Source: Thysanoteuthis rhombus (lineage: Eukaryota > Mollusca > Cephalopoda > Oegopsida > Thysanoteuthidae). From it: a DNA stretch of 64,000 nucleotides. Where the stretch lies: contig OY735206.1 of NCBI GenBank assembly GCA_963457665.1, positions 55,690,984 to 55,754,983 of the forward strand, in the 5' to 3' direction. Position numbers and translations under genes: made by a program. The notes under the pieces were generated by a model. It saw only the letters and a list, made by a program, of their open reading frames with translations, made no database searches and was not told where the DNA came from. This document shows positions 47,791 through 59,619 of the stretch, piece after piece (position 1 is the first letter of the stretch; each line of letters opens with the position of its first letter).

Positions 47791-48010
47791 CATTTGCACT
47801 TGCATTGCTTTCTCTTTGAGTACCAGTTTCATCATGAATTTGGTTTCGGAAGCCCAACTACCAGGCGTCGATCTTATAGCCATATAGCTATATGCCTTTA
47901 TTATTATCTGCACTTGTATCGCTTATCTTTGAGTGCCGGATAGCACCTCGCTGATTAGGCTTCAGAAGCTCAGCTTGTAGGCGTCATTCTTATAGCCATA
48001 TAACTATATA
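47791..48010. repeat. Two-copy ~119-bp tandem repeat
   Basis: The first unit begins GCACTTGCATTGCTTTCTC and ends CTTATAGCCATATAGCTATA. The second begins GCACTTGTATCGCTTATC at about 47910 and ends CTTATAGCCATATAACTATA. Both ends are well conserved and the middle is diverged. Confidence 0.75.
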
Positions 48011-48014
48011 TATT

Positions 48015-48860
48015 TCCTTTGCTGTCTCCATTACACTATGATCTTTCGTTTATTCACCATAACTGTAAGATGCAATAATATTTGGATTTATCAGATGAAG
48101 CACTCCAATTACTATCAACTTTCACTGTTAATACTTCTCACCTCATTTCGGTTGTTTTTATTGCAAATACCAGGTCATTATCCTACCTAGATAACCTGGA
48201 TCGAAAATAAGGAATAAACTGTCGTATAACGACCTTCAGTGTTTGATAAATAGCATAGAAAATGAGATGAAAATAATTACTAGTTAGATTTGGAAACAAA
48301 TGAGACATTCTTTTCTAAGACCAAATCGTGAGACAAAATCTTCACCGGATAAAATACTGCAACAGTTTGCTGTATTCACTTAGTAAATACGCAGAATTAA
48401 CAATTGCTTAAACTGAAAAAATAAAAAAATAGAACGACTTACTAAAATCGAAAATATGCTATATCAGGTTACGGAATGACGTCAGCAACTACTGACACAA
48501 AAATCGAGACAAAATAGAGGTTATAGTCATTGAATTTCGAGACCCGTTGAGTTGACTCCGGTGTAACTGTGAAAAAGGGAAAAAAAAGATGCTGATTTAA
48601 TGTCTACAAATGTTGACGTCAGTAGACGAAAACTGACCTGTTCATTTATAAAAATGACGACAACAATGATTTTTTACGAATAGTATTTTCCATGAAGAAA
48701 AACAAAAAATTGTGGTGCGGATGAGTAATTAGAGAACAAGACAGTGGGTGGGTTTCTGAGACCAGATATGGGAGCATTGATAATTTTGTAAAATCAATGT
48801 TTCCTGATAGGCGAAGCATTTATATCTATCAATGTTGAATACATGCATACACAGACAGAT
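48015..48860. other. Non-coding stretch, nothing recognised
   Basis: No recognised element or coding frame. Confidence 0.35.
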
Positions 48861-48865
48861 GTATG

Positions 48866-49032
48866 GTGAATTAAATAGACTATATGGAAGCACGAATGTT
48901 TATAAACTGGATCATATCCTTTTCTACTACCTGTTCCGAGAAACTGTTTCATTGTCTCTCGAAACTCATAACGGAAATAAATACGATCCAATTTATGAAC
49001 TTTTGTGTTTCCATATCGTCTATTAAATTCAC
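48866..49032. mobile_element. Palindromic MITE-like element, copy 1
   Basis: The whole 167 bases form one imperfect inverted repeat with arms of about 83 bases. The left arm starts GTGAATTAAATAGACTATAT. The reverse complement of the right arm starts GTGAATTTAATAGACGATAT and stays alignable to the centre near 48949. A related half copy is at 53790-53885. Fold-back shape and copy number fit a non-autonomous DNA transposon; superfamily unknown. Confidence 0.65.
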
Positions 49033-49034
49033 TA

Positions 49035-49512
49035 CGTCAGATAAATCACAGCCGTTTCCCCACCAGACAGAGATATATACGTGACCAAGCGTACACATAT
49101 GCAAACATGTGCCACACGTACACCTTCAAAGAATTATGTATATATTCTAACCTGGAAAACAACTACAGAAAACGGTTGAGTATTTGAGAAAAGCAGTTTT
49201 CAAAGACACTCTTTTATCCAATCTAATGTGTTAACATTTTTGGCGTGTCAGCTACGAGACATTTTTTTTTTACTCAAAAATTAGGCGTTGGAATCGAGCG
49301 CAGGGATGTGGATTCATAACTTTTCTTAGGGTATTAATGCTGAGTGAACAGAATAGCCTCAGTCGAAATTCAAACTTATTTTGCCAATTCGCATTTCGTG
49401 CTGATAACTGTTCTCGAACCGTAAGAATGAAACACGTAGCTGTCAGGAAATAGCTGATGGATAATCGAAAAAAAGATTGTAAATTAGTACAACTTTTTCA
49501 GTATTTTGACAG
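49035..49512. other. Non-coding stretch, nothing recognised
   Basis: No recognised element or coding frame. Confidence 0.35.
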
Positions 49513-49513
49513 T

Positions 49514-49745
49514 ATACACACACACACACACGCACACATATATATATGTATAAATGTATAGATATATTTATGAATGAGTATATATATAATATATATATTT
49601 ATTTACAAATATATATATACAAATATATATATATGTACATATAAATACATATAAATACATATATATGAATATTTATATATGTGTATATATATGTATATAA
49701 ATATATATATATATGAATATATATATATATATATGAATGAATATG

Positions 49746-49777
<32 letters not shown>

Positions 49778-49796
49778 CATATATATATATATATTG
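49514..49796. repeat. (CA)n and TA-rich compound microsatellite
   Basis: CA array, then about 250 bases of TA-rich repeats with ATATGAAT, ATAAATAC and TATG variants. The minus-strand frame here is repeat translation. Confidence 0.95.
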
Positions 49797-50215
49797 GTGA
49801 GGATGATGGTTAATCTGACAATATGAGAAATAAATAAGCATATTGGAAGTTTCGTTTCAAATTATTGAAATTTTGATTCTGAGATTTCATCCATTTTTTC
49901 TAAACATTTTCAAAAGACGAATTATGCAAGGAAATAAAGAGACAACTGTTTATGGCTTGAAAACTTGAATTATGCGAGGGCAATTATGTATTATTTCTTG
50001 AAACGTGCGTGTACACAGTTTGTAGAAACTTGAAACTCAAATAAACATAAACAAAGGAGGGACATGTCCTTAGTCTGATTGTTGAGAAGCGAGGGGTTAT
50101 TTCATCTATTTGTGTGAAAATTGTAAAAAGGCTTGAGCATGTATGAGTATCTGAAGAAAGATATGTAAATATAACGAACGCATCATATGTATATGATCAT
50201 ATAGTCGTATGTCTA

Positions 50216-50217
<2 letters not shown>

Positions 50218-50246
<29 letters not shown>

Positions 50247-50247
50247 G
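50218..50247. repeat. (TA)n microsatellite
   Basis: Perfect TA array. Confidence 0.95.
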
Positions 50248-50607
50248 CAAAAAAGTTATTCGAGTCGATTCTCTACCAACACATTCAACCGAAGAATTTG
50301 ATAAATTTTCGACTAACCTTGAAGATAATTTTTCCATGTCGTACACCATCTCACTTACTAAGCGATATCAACACCTTGATCGGCTATTCCATTTATATAC
50401 AAAGACAATTTGTTACTTGGTATTCCATGCTTGATCTCACTTCCCACCCAGCTACCAATTTGTCAGACAAATGAACTAAATGTTTTCCCTTTTCCCTGAT
50501 TCTAGTAAAAGAATAAATACATCTCCCTTGGCTACCTATTTCCCCAAACATCTATACTAATTTATTTGATTTAACATAAATAATTCATCTATTATAAAAA
50601 TACACCT

Positions 50608-51095
50608 CTGTTGATATATTTTCTAAATTCCTTCCATTGTTATCTCAATATATGCAAACTGATAAGTTTTAAAGGGATCAGCGTATTTATTCATGGCTTT
50701 ATCAAATTGTCTAAAAATTTTATTAATTTCGCCGCCTTGATTGATCATTTTTACAACTGAAGAAACAATTTTAGATATAAAATCGATCAATCTAAGTGTA
50801 GTTCCTGTTATTCCTGAATATTCTGATAGTATAATTCCGTAAAATATGCAAGATGGAATACTACCTGTTCTAAATGTCATACACACGATATATAACGGAA
50901 ATGAACCTCGTTTATCAAACAATTAATAGACGAGCATTCCATCCTCGATTTTAATATCAAGATCAAGTAACGTTGCATGCATCCCGCTATCATCATATTT
51001 TAGTTCAAGATCGTTAAGGCATATAGCACAAAACGATTCCTAAATTCTCTTCCATCATTAAGAGAACATAACTCATAAATAAAATGGGTTCAACA
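50608..51095 (-). pseudogene. Reverse-transcriptase fragment, YIDD type, unclassified retroelement
   Basis: On the minus strand YELCSLNDG corresponds to the YIDDLCALNDGG region around an RT active site. LDLDIKIED, LFDKRGSFPLYIV, SIPSCIFYGIILSEYSG and MINQGGEINKIFRQFDKA follow in the order known from a retroelement RT family common in invertebrates. That family is neither RTE- nor R4-like. I cannot assign it to a clade; Penelope-related is one possibility. It is a broken fossil and only the C-terminal half of the RT is seen. Confidence 0.6.
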
Positions 51096-51221
51096 CGGGA
51101 ATGCACCAGCTCACTTAACATTAGATATAATAAAAGACGAGATGAACATATATTCATGTCGATGTATATAATTTTTCCCATTAGGACGCTGGATCAATTC
51201 CTATGTGCTTAAAGTCTGATG

Positions 51222-51224
<3 letters not shown>

Positions 51225-51279
<55 letters not shown>
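51225..51279. repeat. (TA)n microsatellite
   Basis: Perfect TA array. Confidence 0.97.
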
Positions 51280-51281
<2 letters not shown>

Positions 51282-51439
51282 ACAATATTCACTTTAACCA
51301 TAAATAAACAGACGGAGCTACATAAATTGGTTGACATATGAAGATATACACATTTATACACGAGCAACAATTAGATCGTGTACATTTTCTTTAAACTTAA
51401 TGCTATATAAGTATGTATAGAAATGAATCAGCACATTTC

Positions 51440-52190
51440 ACATCATGATCATGATCATCATCATCACCAGTTTGTTAGCATCCGTTCCCAAGATTCACAA
51501 GACCTCTCTATCATGGGCTTTGCGGAGCCAGTACTTTCTGAATTTAGCTAGCTCGTCATGCAATCTTACTTTCTGTCAGCAACAGCCTCGCATCTAATCT
51601 CTGGGTGTCCACTGGCTATATGCCATTCTTGCAACATATCCAGCCCGTTGCGATCTGAGTTTTCTAACAGTTTCTGTGATGTACTAGACTTCTGTCTATT
51701 ATTTTTTTGATAATCTGTGCTCTCTTATGATCTCTCTCTCTTTTGTGAAAGATTGAGCAAGATTCTCTCAAGTCCACATTGCATGGTTCTCAGTTTTTGG
51801 GGGTCAATCTTTTGGTTAGGTTCCATGTTTCAGCTCCGTAGGTAACTATCGGTATAAATGCATTGGTTGTATACCCTTCTTTTTAGGACTCGTAGGAATT
51901 TCTTGCTCTTAAGTGTCGTGCTTTCTGAACCAAAAGCTTTCCAACCTAGTGTGATTGAATTCTTCTTTTACTCTTGGGGTCTCCATGGAGAATAACTGTT
52001 GTAAGTAAATGGAGTGGTCTACTCCTCCAGCTGTACATTTTCGATTTCAATCGTTGAGCTCTTCTCCCAAACATGTTGTACATGACATTTGTCTGGCTGA
52101 AGTTCATGTACAGGCCAACTTCTTTCTTGCTTCATCTATTTCATCTAACATTATCTGGAGATCATGAAGATTCTTAATATACTTTAAAAT
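51440..52190 (-). pseudogene. RTE-like LINE, RT end to C-terminus, antisense
   Basis: The longest of the antisense RTE-like copies, about 750 bases. Read on the minus strand it gives VGLYMNFSQTNVMYNMFG (the region just after the RT palm), then later IPIVTYGAETWNLTKRLT, a hallmark of RTE-type thumb sequence. It runs into the WxGxIARM tail and the 3' end. Frames are broken. The 3' end includes CATCATCATCACCAG-like sequence also seen at 56315 and 58070. Confidence 0.75.
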
Positions 52191-52291
52191 GGTCCCCTGT
52201 TTTTTTTATGAACGCATACATATACATATGTATATTGATAGATTGACTGACAAATAAATAACCCTAGATCCAAAAACAACTTCAATGGCAT

Positions 52292-52292
52292 A

Positions 52293-52366
<74 letters not shown>
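52292..52366. repeat. (TA)n microsatellite
   Basis: Perfect TA array. Confidence 0.97.
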
Positions 52367-52369
<3 letters not shown>

Positions 52370-52751
52370 AAGAATAAGTTGGTACGCTACACACATACTG
52401 ATACATATTAAATACACTCACTACAATACTTAATTTAAACACAGACATCACTTAAAATTCATGAACATAGAAATAAACATACACAGACATATATGAACAT
52501 AGATTGATTGATAGTTATGTTATTGAGAAATGGATTGATGATTCAATAGAATGATTATAAATTGCATTAATTTATACTGAAATTCTTATTTGAAATGATC
52601 TCCCGTTATTAAACAGTGAATGAATCTATTAAACTAAAAACGTATTTATATGTGCACAAGTGAATGCAACATTTATCTGCATAGACATTCATGTAGTGTA
52701 CATTTCAAAATTGTCATCGATTTCTCACGTATATATTTTTGTGTGTGTTCA

Positions 52752-52752
<1 letters not shown>

Positions 52753-52791
<39 letters not shown>

Positions 52792-52833
52792 CATTCATAC
52801 ATACATACATACATATATATATACATATATATA

Positions 52834-52868
<35 letters not shown>
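52753..52868. repeat. (CT)n-(TA)n-(CATA)n compound microsatellite
   Basis: CT array, TA array, ACAT tetranucleotides and TA again. Confidence 0.95.
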
Positions 52869-52869
52869 T

Positions 52870-53785
52870 GCTTTTGATGAATGAAATCAATATACACATA
52901 TAATAATGAATGTAAACAATATAAAACAAATGAACAACAATTAACAAACAATGAACGATCTTCCTTCACTCATACTTCAAGTAAAACAAAAACCCAATTA
53001 GCACATTGCTTCCTTTGTGATTGTGTTGTTTTTTTTTTTAATTGTAAATAACAATAATAACAATACAAGACATTCCTGTTCTTGTCAGAAATATTTCACT
53101 TCATTCATGTTTACTAAGCTCAGCTTAGCTGGACCCATGTTAACACGGGTCAGGAGATAAAGGAGGCTTTGAATTTCAGTAATGATAGAGTGAGATAAGC
53201 TTTTTTCACGAGACGTACGTTGCAATCCAGCTATCTATATATGTTTCGAGAGATCGTTTTCTCTCTTTGTCACTTGAAATGTGAAATTTTGCAAATAAAA
53301 TGGTGCGGAGAGGAGGGGTAAATAATGCATGGTTATTGTTGGTATTGAAAGTGTGCGATGTCGTGGGTGTGTTGTTCCACATTTTTCTCTTCAACAAGTT
53401 AGTGCAAGAAAAAAAAACTTATATAAAACCCACATATCACTTCGATAAATAGTTAAATACACTATCAACTCTATTTTTAAAATGGCGGAAAAATTTTCAC
53501 GTAAAAAAATTCCAACGTACACAGAATTTCCTCTTCAACTACGCCTCACCATATCGCTCACTTACGTACACTACATACTCTCATACAGTTTTTTTCCCGA
53601 TAACACAGTCAGTTGATTCAAATACACACACAAAACACTTCTCATTTTCACTTCCCATACATGAAAGCTTTGAACTTTGACACGAACACATTTAGTCCTT
53701 TTTTACCACTAAGTGATAATACATTTAGAACCATAACGATGATAACAAAGCTTCTTCTCTTCCCGTCTCCCATTTGATTTTTGAC
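52870..53785. other. Non-coding stretch with two small hairpins
   Basis: Two adjacent short palindromes lie at 53116-53150: CTAAGCTCAGCTTAG, and GACCCATGTTAACACGGGTC (mostly self-complementary). Nothing else is recognised. Confidence 0.4.
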
Positions 53786-53885
53786 AAGGATGGAAAACAG
53801 TCTCTCGAAACATGGAACGGAAATAAATATGATTCATTTTCCGAACTCTCCAATTTTCATATCGTCTAACAAATTCACCACACGC
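53786..53885. mobile_element. Palindromic MITE-like element, partial copy 2
   Basis: Shares the right arm of the 48866-49032 element: GTCTCTCGAAAC, GGAACGGAAATAAATA and CATATCGTCTAACAAATTCAC occur in the same order and spacing. The left arm is absent or unrecognisable. The CA/TG hairpin follows directly. Confidence 0.6.
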
Positions 53886-53892
53886 GTGCAGG

Positions 53893-54012
53893 CACACACA
53901 CACACACACACACATACACACACACACACACAAATACACACACACACATACACACACACACACACACACATATTTATGTGTGTGTGTATGTGTATGAGTG
54001 TGTGTGTGTGTT
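53893..54012. repeat. (CA)n...(TG)n inverted microsatellite
   Basis: A CA array of about 75 bases flips to a TG array after CATATTTATG near 53970. The two halves are mutually complementary and could form a hairpin. Frames here are repeat translations. Confidence 0.95.
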
Positions 54013-54297
54013 TTAAATGGTAAAAAAATAACGTCCATGTTCAACACAGATTGATGGTGCTCTGAGAAAAAATAACAAACTACGTGTATTATGACATGGT
54101 CCTAAAAATGATAAAGTGATTCAGATATGAAAAAAATTCAAGCTTGAGGGTACTTTGTGTTTTATCAACACTGCTGGGGAGCCATGTTAAAGTAACATTT
54201 TTCTAATCCCTGAAGCGGTTACATGGTTAGCAACTGATCATCCACACAAGAAAAAATTCGCATATAGTATTATAGTTTATAATTTTTTTCTGACAAT

Positions 54298-54298
<1 letters not shown>

Positions 54299-54347
<49 letters not shown>
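54299..54347. repeat. (TA)n microsatellite
   Basis: Perfect TA array. Confidence 0.97.
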
Positions 54348-54349
<2 letters not shown>

Positions 54350-56310
54350 TTGAAAAGAAACATCACACTGTTAGCTATGAAAATCTCTAAGCGATAGAAA
54401 AAAGATGATAAAGCCCTAAAATTGAAAGGAACTAGGCACTTAGCAAGATGAAATGGCAACAGTTGGATGGAAATGTCTGCAGATTGGTGTTTGAGGGACA
54501 GAGAACACAGCAGCAAAGCATATAAGAATGTGATAAAAGGTTTCGTCTGACAGGTATCTACATAATCGACGTTGTCCAGGAAGAGGCCCCAGTCTAGCAG
54601 TTGACTGATAACGATGATCGATGAATTTGGAAGACAGACCAGTGATATTGAATGGTTAGGACATAGAATCATTCTGATCGAGAGTTATCGCTTTATTTCG
54701 AAATTCGGTCGGAGAGGGAATTGGAAGTAGACTAAAGATTTTTTTTTCCCAGTCAAAAAATTAATCTATTCCGTCTGACCTCATGGCTGCACAGAATGGT
54801 GTGGAATCTTCTCTCTTCTATCGCTGATCACAGCAGTTAGGTGGTCACTCGTATATGCCTTTTCATGGCGGAGGCCACATTTTACTGGTTCACCTATGTT
54901 ACGTCCTTTGCTTTTATTTAACCCCATATCAAACTGATGTGTTTTTCATTATACTACCATGACATTCAGAGATCAGGTCACAATATTGAATTCACACACC
55001 GGCAGCAATGAGTGCAGACACATGCAAAAGAAACAAATGCACACACTCGTGGATGTAAGTTACTGCTCATGTAATATTAGTAAAATTGCATATAGTGTAT
55101 AAAAATATAGATCAGCTTCTTAGATTTGAAAGCATTTGCTATAGAATAATTTTCCAAGTTTTCGATCTCGATACCCGATGGAATTTCTGCCAAACATTGC
55201 ACAATGCAACTAATATTCACATTGCATTTTAACGTTTTGAACATACAATAGCATGTACCATGGATCAAAATTCTAAATCAATGATGCATTCCCACTTATT
55301 TCAAGGGGTGAATATCAAATAAATAAACGAGTATTGAATGATTCACACATTCTTTCCTAATTAGAGTTTTTTTCCCTTAGATTGTAGTGTTGGTAATGAC
55401 GATACATAGATAGGTATGTGTCAAACTTAATATTGAGAATATATGTATGAATTTTTTTGAGTAATTTTATATCAAAAGTTAAAAAATATAATCTAGCCCA
55501 ACCATATATAAGCAGACTGCACTTCCCAAGAAAGTTTTTTTTTAACAACCTAAGAAAGAGTTGAGCATAGGTTTTGCGTGATAATCTAAATAATATATCA
55601 AAAAATGTTCAATGAATTTTTACAAGCGAGATTTTGGTTCATTAATTTGGGTTTATAAATCACTATTTATATATATGAGGACATTAAAATAGTTTCGAAC
55701 GAAAAAAAGAAAAAAAAAGAAAGCCAATCAGAACACGATTTTGATTGCCCGTCAATAATTAGCCAATGACAATCGCTGTGATATACATGTATTTGAATCA
55801 AAATGATGGACCCCCTGTAAGCATCAAATCAACGTAAATACGTACAGAAAGGTGTATTTATTGAGAATTTCCCCATCCAAAACGTGCAAAGTTCAACCAT
55901 TTCAGTTGAGACATGTGTAAGCTTATTAGAATATTTTACAAAATGGGAGAATTTGCAGTTTTTGCGCATGCGCAGCATCTACGCTTATGAAAGGGAGTAT
56001 CTTGTTCCTAGATCTATCGCTTTCCTTTTGTCAACCATTTCCCTCCAACACAGATGTAGGTCATGGAATGAAAAATCTAAAGAGGTTTTTACACCTGCAA
56101 CCATGGCCTAATATTGTAATACTCCATCGGAAGTTGTCTCTGTGGAGACAGGCGTTTTTACCTTCGTGTTCTAATCGAGCAGATTACATCTTAAAATGAA
56201 AATTATTTCTTTTTTTTTTCAATTTATGTTCAGCATAAGTTATCATGAATATTTTTTCTTTTCATAATCGTATACAAGTATTTTCCCATAGTATTCAAGA
56301 ATAATGCTAT
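54350..56310. other. Long non-coding stretch, nothing recognised
   Basis: AT-rich, no recognised element or credible coding frame. Confidence 0.35.
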
Positions 56311-56314
56311 ACTA

Positions 56315-56695
56315 TATCATATCATCATCATTAGCCTTTTATTGTCCAGTGTTGGGCATAGACTTTCTCAAAGATTAGCAAGACCTCTCTATCATATGCA
56401 TTGCAGCGCAAATACTTTCAGAACTTATCGACTTCGTCCGGCCATCTTGTATTCTACCAGCCTCGGTTCTGCATACGATCTCTGGGGATCCACATTGTCG
56501 GTCGTGATGTCCACCTGTTGTCTGCCATTCTTGCAAGTTCCTGTTTTCTCCTGATATATTGTGCTGTCTTGTGATCTCCCTTGAAGGTTGAACATGATTC
56601 TTCCATTTGCAAGTTGCTTTGTTCTCAATTTGAAGGTCAATCTCTCGGTTATATTCAATGCTTCAGCTCCATAGCAATACTCAGTGTAAAATATC
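56315..56695 (-). pseudogene. RTE-like LINE 3' tail, antisense
   Basis: On the minus strand the blocks NITERLTFKLRTKQLAN, then CKNGRQQVDITTDNVDPQR and EYKMAGRS are one frame through this tail. Other frames give the ARMADNRWT region. Nucleotide similarity to 51440-51800 and 3345-3545 is clear (TCTCTGGGGATCCACATTG and the CAAGACCTCTCTATCAT block). Broken. Confidence 0.65.
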
Positions 56696-56699
56696 GAAC

Positions 56700-57015
56700 T
56701 TCTGCTCTTTTGTTTGCCGTATTTTTTCTTATAAATACCAAGTAAATAAAATTTATAATTGGTTTATTTGTATACTAAGACTGATGTGAAGAAGTACGTA
56801 GTTCTGAAGGCCGTTGTATTGAATGAGTGACTCAAAATATGGCAAAGAAACGGAAAACAGGGGAAAAAGAAAGAGGTAAGGCAGTCGGTTGTTTGGTGCG
56901 CATGCGCAGCCCAACAGCCAAATGTATATTCAAACCCTTCACTGCTGGATATGATGTGATTAGTTCATCTATTGTACTCTGTCTATGAATGAAACATTCT
57001 TTTCTATCGATTGCG
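56700..57015. other. Non-coding stretch, nothing recognised
   Basis: No recognised element. Confidence 0.3.
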
Positions 57016-57019
57016 TCTT

Positions 57020-57425
57020 ATTAAGCTGAAAATGGAAAAAAAACGAAGACCAAACGAACAAATAGAAAGCAAAAAAAAAGAGATTGAAGTAAGTTTTTTT
57101 TTTAAAAGGGCAAAAATGAAAAAAGAGAGGGAATAACGAAAATTAGATTTTCAGGGATCAGAAAAAATTGAAACAGGTGGACGGAAAAATCATGGTATTT
57201 GAATAAACGCAGAAAGATATATTGTGGGTAAATAATAGAAATAGAGGAATGATGTTTGGTGAAAAAAAACGAAAGGGAATCAAATAAAGAAAAGACGAAA
57301 GGAACGAGGATAGGAGGAAAAGAATGAAGAAAAGGAAGAGAGAAAAAGGAGAGGAAGACAGAAAGAAAGAAAGCAAAAAAATGTGGGTTGGAAGACGGGA
57401 GATAGATCACTGAAAAAGAAACAAG
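57020..57425 (+). repeat. Polypurine tract
   Basis: Plus strand strongly A/G biased, similar to the tract at 1080-2160. Minus-strand Ser/Phe/Leu-rich frames are artefacts. Confidence 0.7.
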
Positions 57426-57834
57426 AATTCCTGTAGATGAGTTTTCTCACGTTTGTGGCCTCTATTACCACGATTGAGCCGCCATATCCTTCAACCTTTC
57501 TGAGATGACTGGCATTTGGTAATCTTCCAGGCATATCGGAAAGTTTCAATATTTTTGCCACAGGGCTTCATCTGCTCAAACGTTATGAAAGAGAAAAAGA
57601 CCTCACTACATTGATAACTGAATTACTTCTCATTCCTTTTGTTAGGTAGTGATCACAAGAAAGTCTGAATTTAAAAAAAAAAAACAAAACCAAACAAACA
57701 AATAAAACGAACAAACTACAAGGAGGAAAAAAAGTGAACACGACCGGACACAAAGTTTAAGTATAGGGCTATTTGAGGAAAAGTACTTTGTAAATTGAAC
57801 CGACAACTGAAGACTTATTTTAAGGGAAAATGAA

Positions 57835-57960
57835 AAAAAAAGTTTTTTTCTGGACTTAATAAGGAGTGAATGTTCAAATTTTCAAGCTCCATTGATACAG
57901 CCAAACAGGCTAAAAAACTGAAGAAACCCATGTGCATGTAGACTATATTGATATTAACAG
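57835..57960 (+). repeat. Interspersed repeat, copy 2
   Basis: Related to 29390-29545 in block order and spacing, including AAAACTGAAGAAACC. Family unknown. Confidence 0.4.
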
Positions 57961-58059
57961 TTTTGATTGATATTTGCATGAATTTGAATAATTTCTCGTG
58001 TCAAATGATTATTGAAAAAAAAACCTCATCATTTATCCCATTGTTATTCTGAATTTTTT

Positions 58060-58290
58060 ACTCTTATCATCATCACCACGAGCCATTTGTCTGTTTTTAG
58101 ACATAGACCTTCCACTAAATTCACCAGACTTCTTTGTCATTGTCGTCGCGGGACCAAAGCTTTCTAATCATATATAGTTCGTCATACTATCTGTTTTTTT
58201 TTTGTTTTTTGTTTTTTTGCAGGCCACAATGATCTCTGGGATTCTGCAATGTTGGTCGTAATACTAAGAATGGGATAAAAGATTTTAACA
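58060..58290 (-). mobile_element. RTE-like LINE 3' tail, antisense, decayed
   Basis: Same layout as the other antisense tails: ATCATCATCACCACGAGCCA start, a CAGACTTCTTTGTCATTG block, a GTTCGTCATACTATCTG block, poly-T/GT patch and ATGATCTCTGGGATTCTGCA. Short and strongly decayed. Confidence 0.55.
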
Positions 58291-58505
58291 ATTCATACAA
58301 AAACTCGTGCGTCCATTATTGCCTCAGCAATGACTTAATTTCTCAGTTGGTGCTCTATATTTGTTGTCTTTTGCTGTACTGGACTAAGCTAAGTAAATAA
58401 AAATCTATTAAAGCCTGCACAATTTTTATGCTTTTCCCCGTTACTCTTTGAATTGATTTCTTTATCTCTTCCTTTCTTTCTTTTTGTCTGTCTGTCCGTC
58501 GATCT

Positions 58506-58512
58506 CTGTCGA

Positions 58513-58605
<93 letters not shown>
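58506..58605. repeat. (CT)n-(TA)n-(GT)n compound microsatellite
   Basis: CT array, TA array and GT array in immediate succession. Confidence 0.97.
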
Positions 58606-58606
<1 letters not shown>

Positions 58607-58609
58607 GAC

Positions 58610-59525
58610 TGTTTGGGAAGTTATCTAGCCACTCCAGATAACTCGTCAACCAGTCGGGCGACAATCTGATGGAATCATACTGCATATGCGAAAAAAAAAA
58701 AAAAAACTGAAAAACACCCCTCAAGGGTTATACCATCAGCATTGGAATGCTTTTGAGTGAGGTAGTGTACTGTGTAAAAGACGCATTAACGAAGACCAAG
58801 TAAGTCATTTTTCATGTGTGATGTAGGATTTTGACAAAAACCGTATCACCCGTGTCTATCCGCTACCCTCAACACCAACCTAGGTTTTGATGCCAGCATC
58901 TTCTGGCTTTTTTTCAAAAAAATGATTTTTGGCAAGAATCGAATCACCTGTAAATAGAGAAAAGATTTCGGACTGTGAATAGAATCGGGGGTAAATGCCG
59001 ATGGGTGTCATGAAAGGGGACTTTGCTTTCTGTTTTGAAAAATGGATAGGACGCTGGGACAAGTGCTAGGAGTCCCGAGGGGTACAGATGTGTTACTATT
59101 AGATAATTATTTTATAGACTGATCTAGCGTATATCTAACTAGTTATATTTATCTGAAACTAGATATGAGAACTGAGTTTACTTACTACTAATGAATCTAG
59201 GATAGGTATAAATAAGAATGAATGATCCAATTGACATTGATTCTGTAATTATGTAAATTAGTATAAAGAAATTGTCAAGAAATTGATAAGAAATGTAAGA
59301 ATGAATATCATTTTAGGTCCCATATTTTGATAAATGCACGTTCATATTTGTGCACATTTTGTAAGGATTAAATAGAATCTTATTTTCTTTATTGAATGTG
59401 AGCAACAATTTTGATCTAATTCACTTTTGTTGTATTGATTAACTTACCAATAATCACTCCACAGTGGGACACCTTTAATGTAGATATTTTCCTAACTCAA
59501 TTTAGTCAGCTACAAGGAAATTGTG
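58610..59525. other. Non-coding stretch, nothing recognised
   Basis: No recognised element or coding frame. Confidence 0.35.
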
Positions 59526-59529
59526 TCTG

Positions 59530-59612
59530 AGCACCCCCTGAGAATCAAACTGAAGTAGAGTTGTAATGATCTTCGTGACTATCATGTTAGCCACTACTCC
59601 ACGGCTAAGCGT
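59530..59612 (-). mobile_element. tRNA-like SINE head or pseudo-tRNA
   Basis: On the minus strand GGAGTAGTGGCTAACATG is an A-box/D-arm-like block and AGTTTGATTCTC is a B-box-like block, about 46 bases apart. Stems are imperfect, so it is a tRNA-derived repeat rather than a working tRNA. Confidence 0.45.
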
Positions 59613-59619
59613 CTCTCTA

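Noticed and set aside
57280-57561. Minus-strand frame with a protein-like start (MAKILKLSDMPGRL)
   Set aside because: The first half looks protein-like but I cannot name a family, and the second half is polypurine artefact; not enough for a call.
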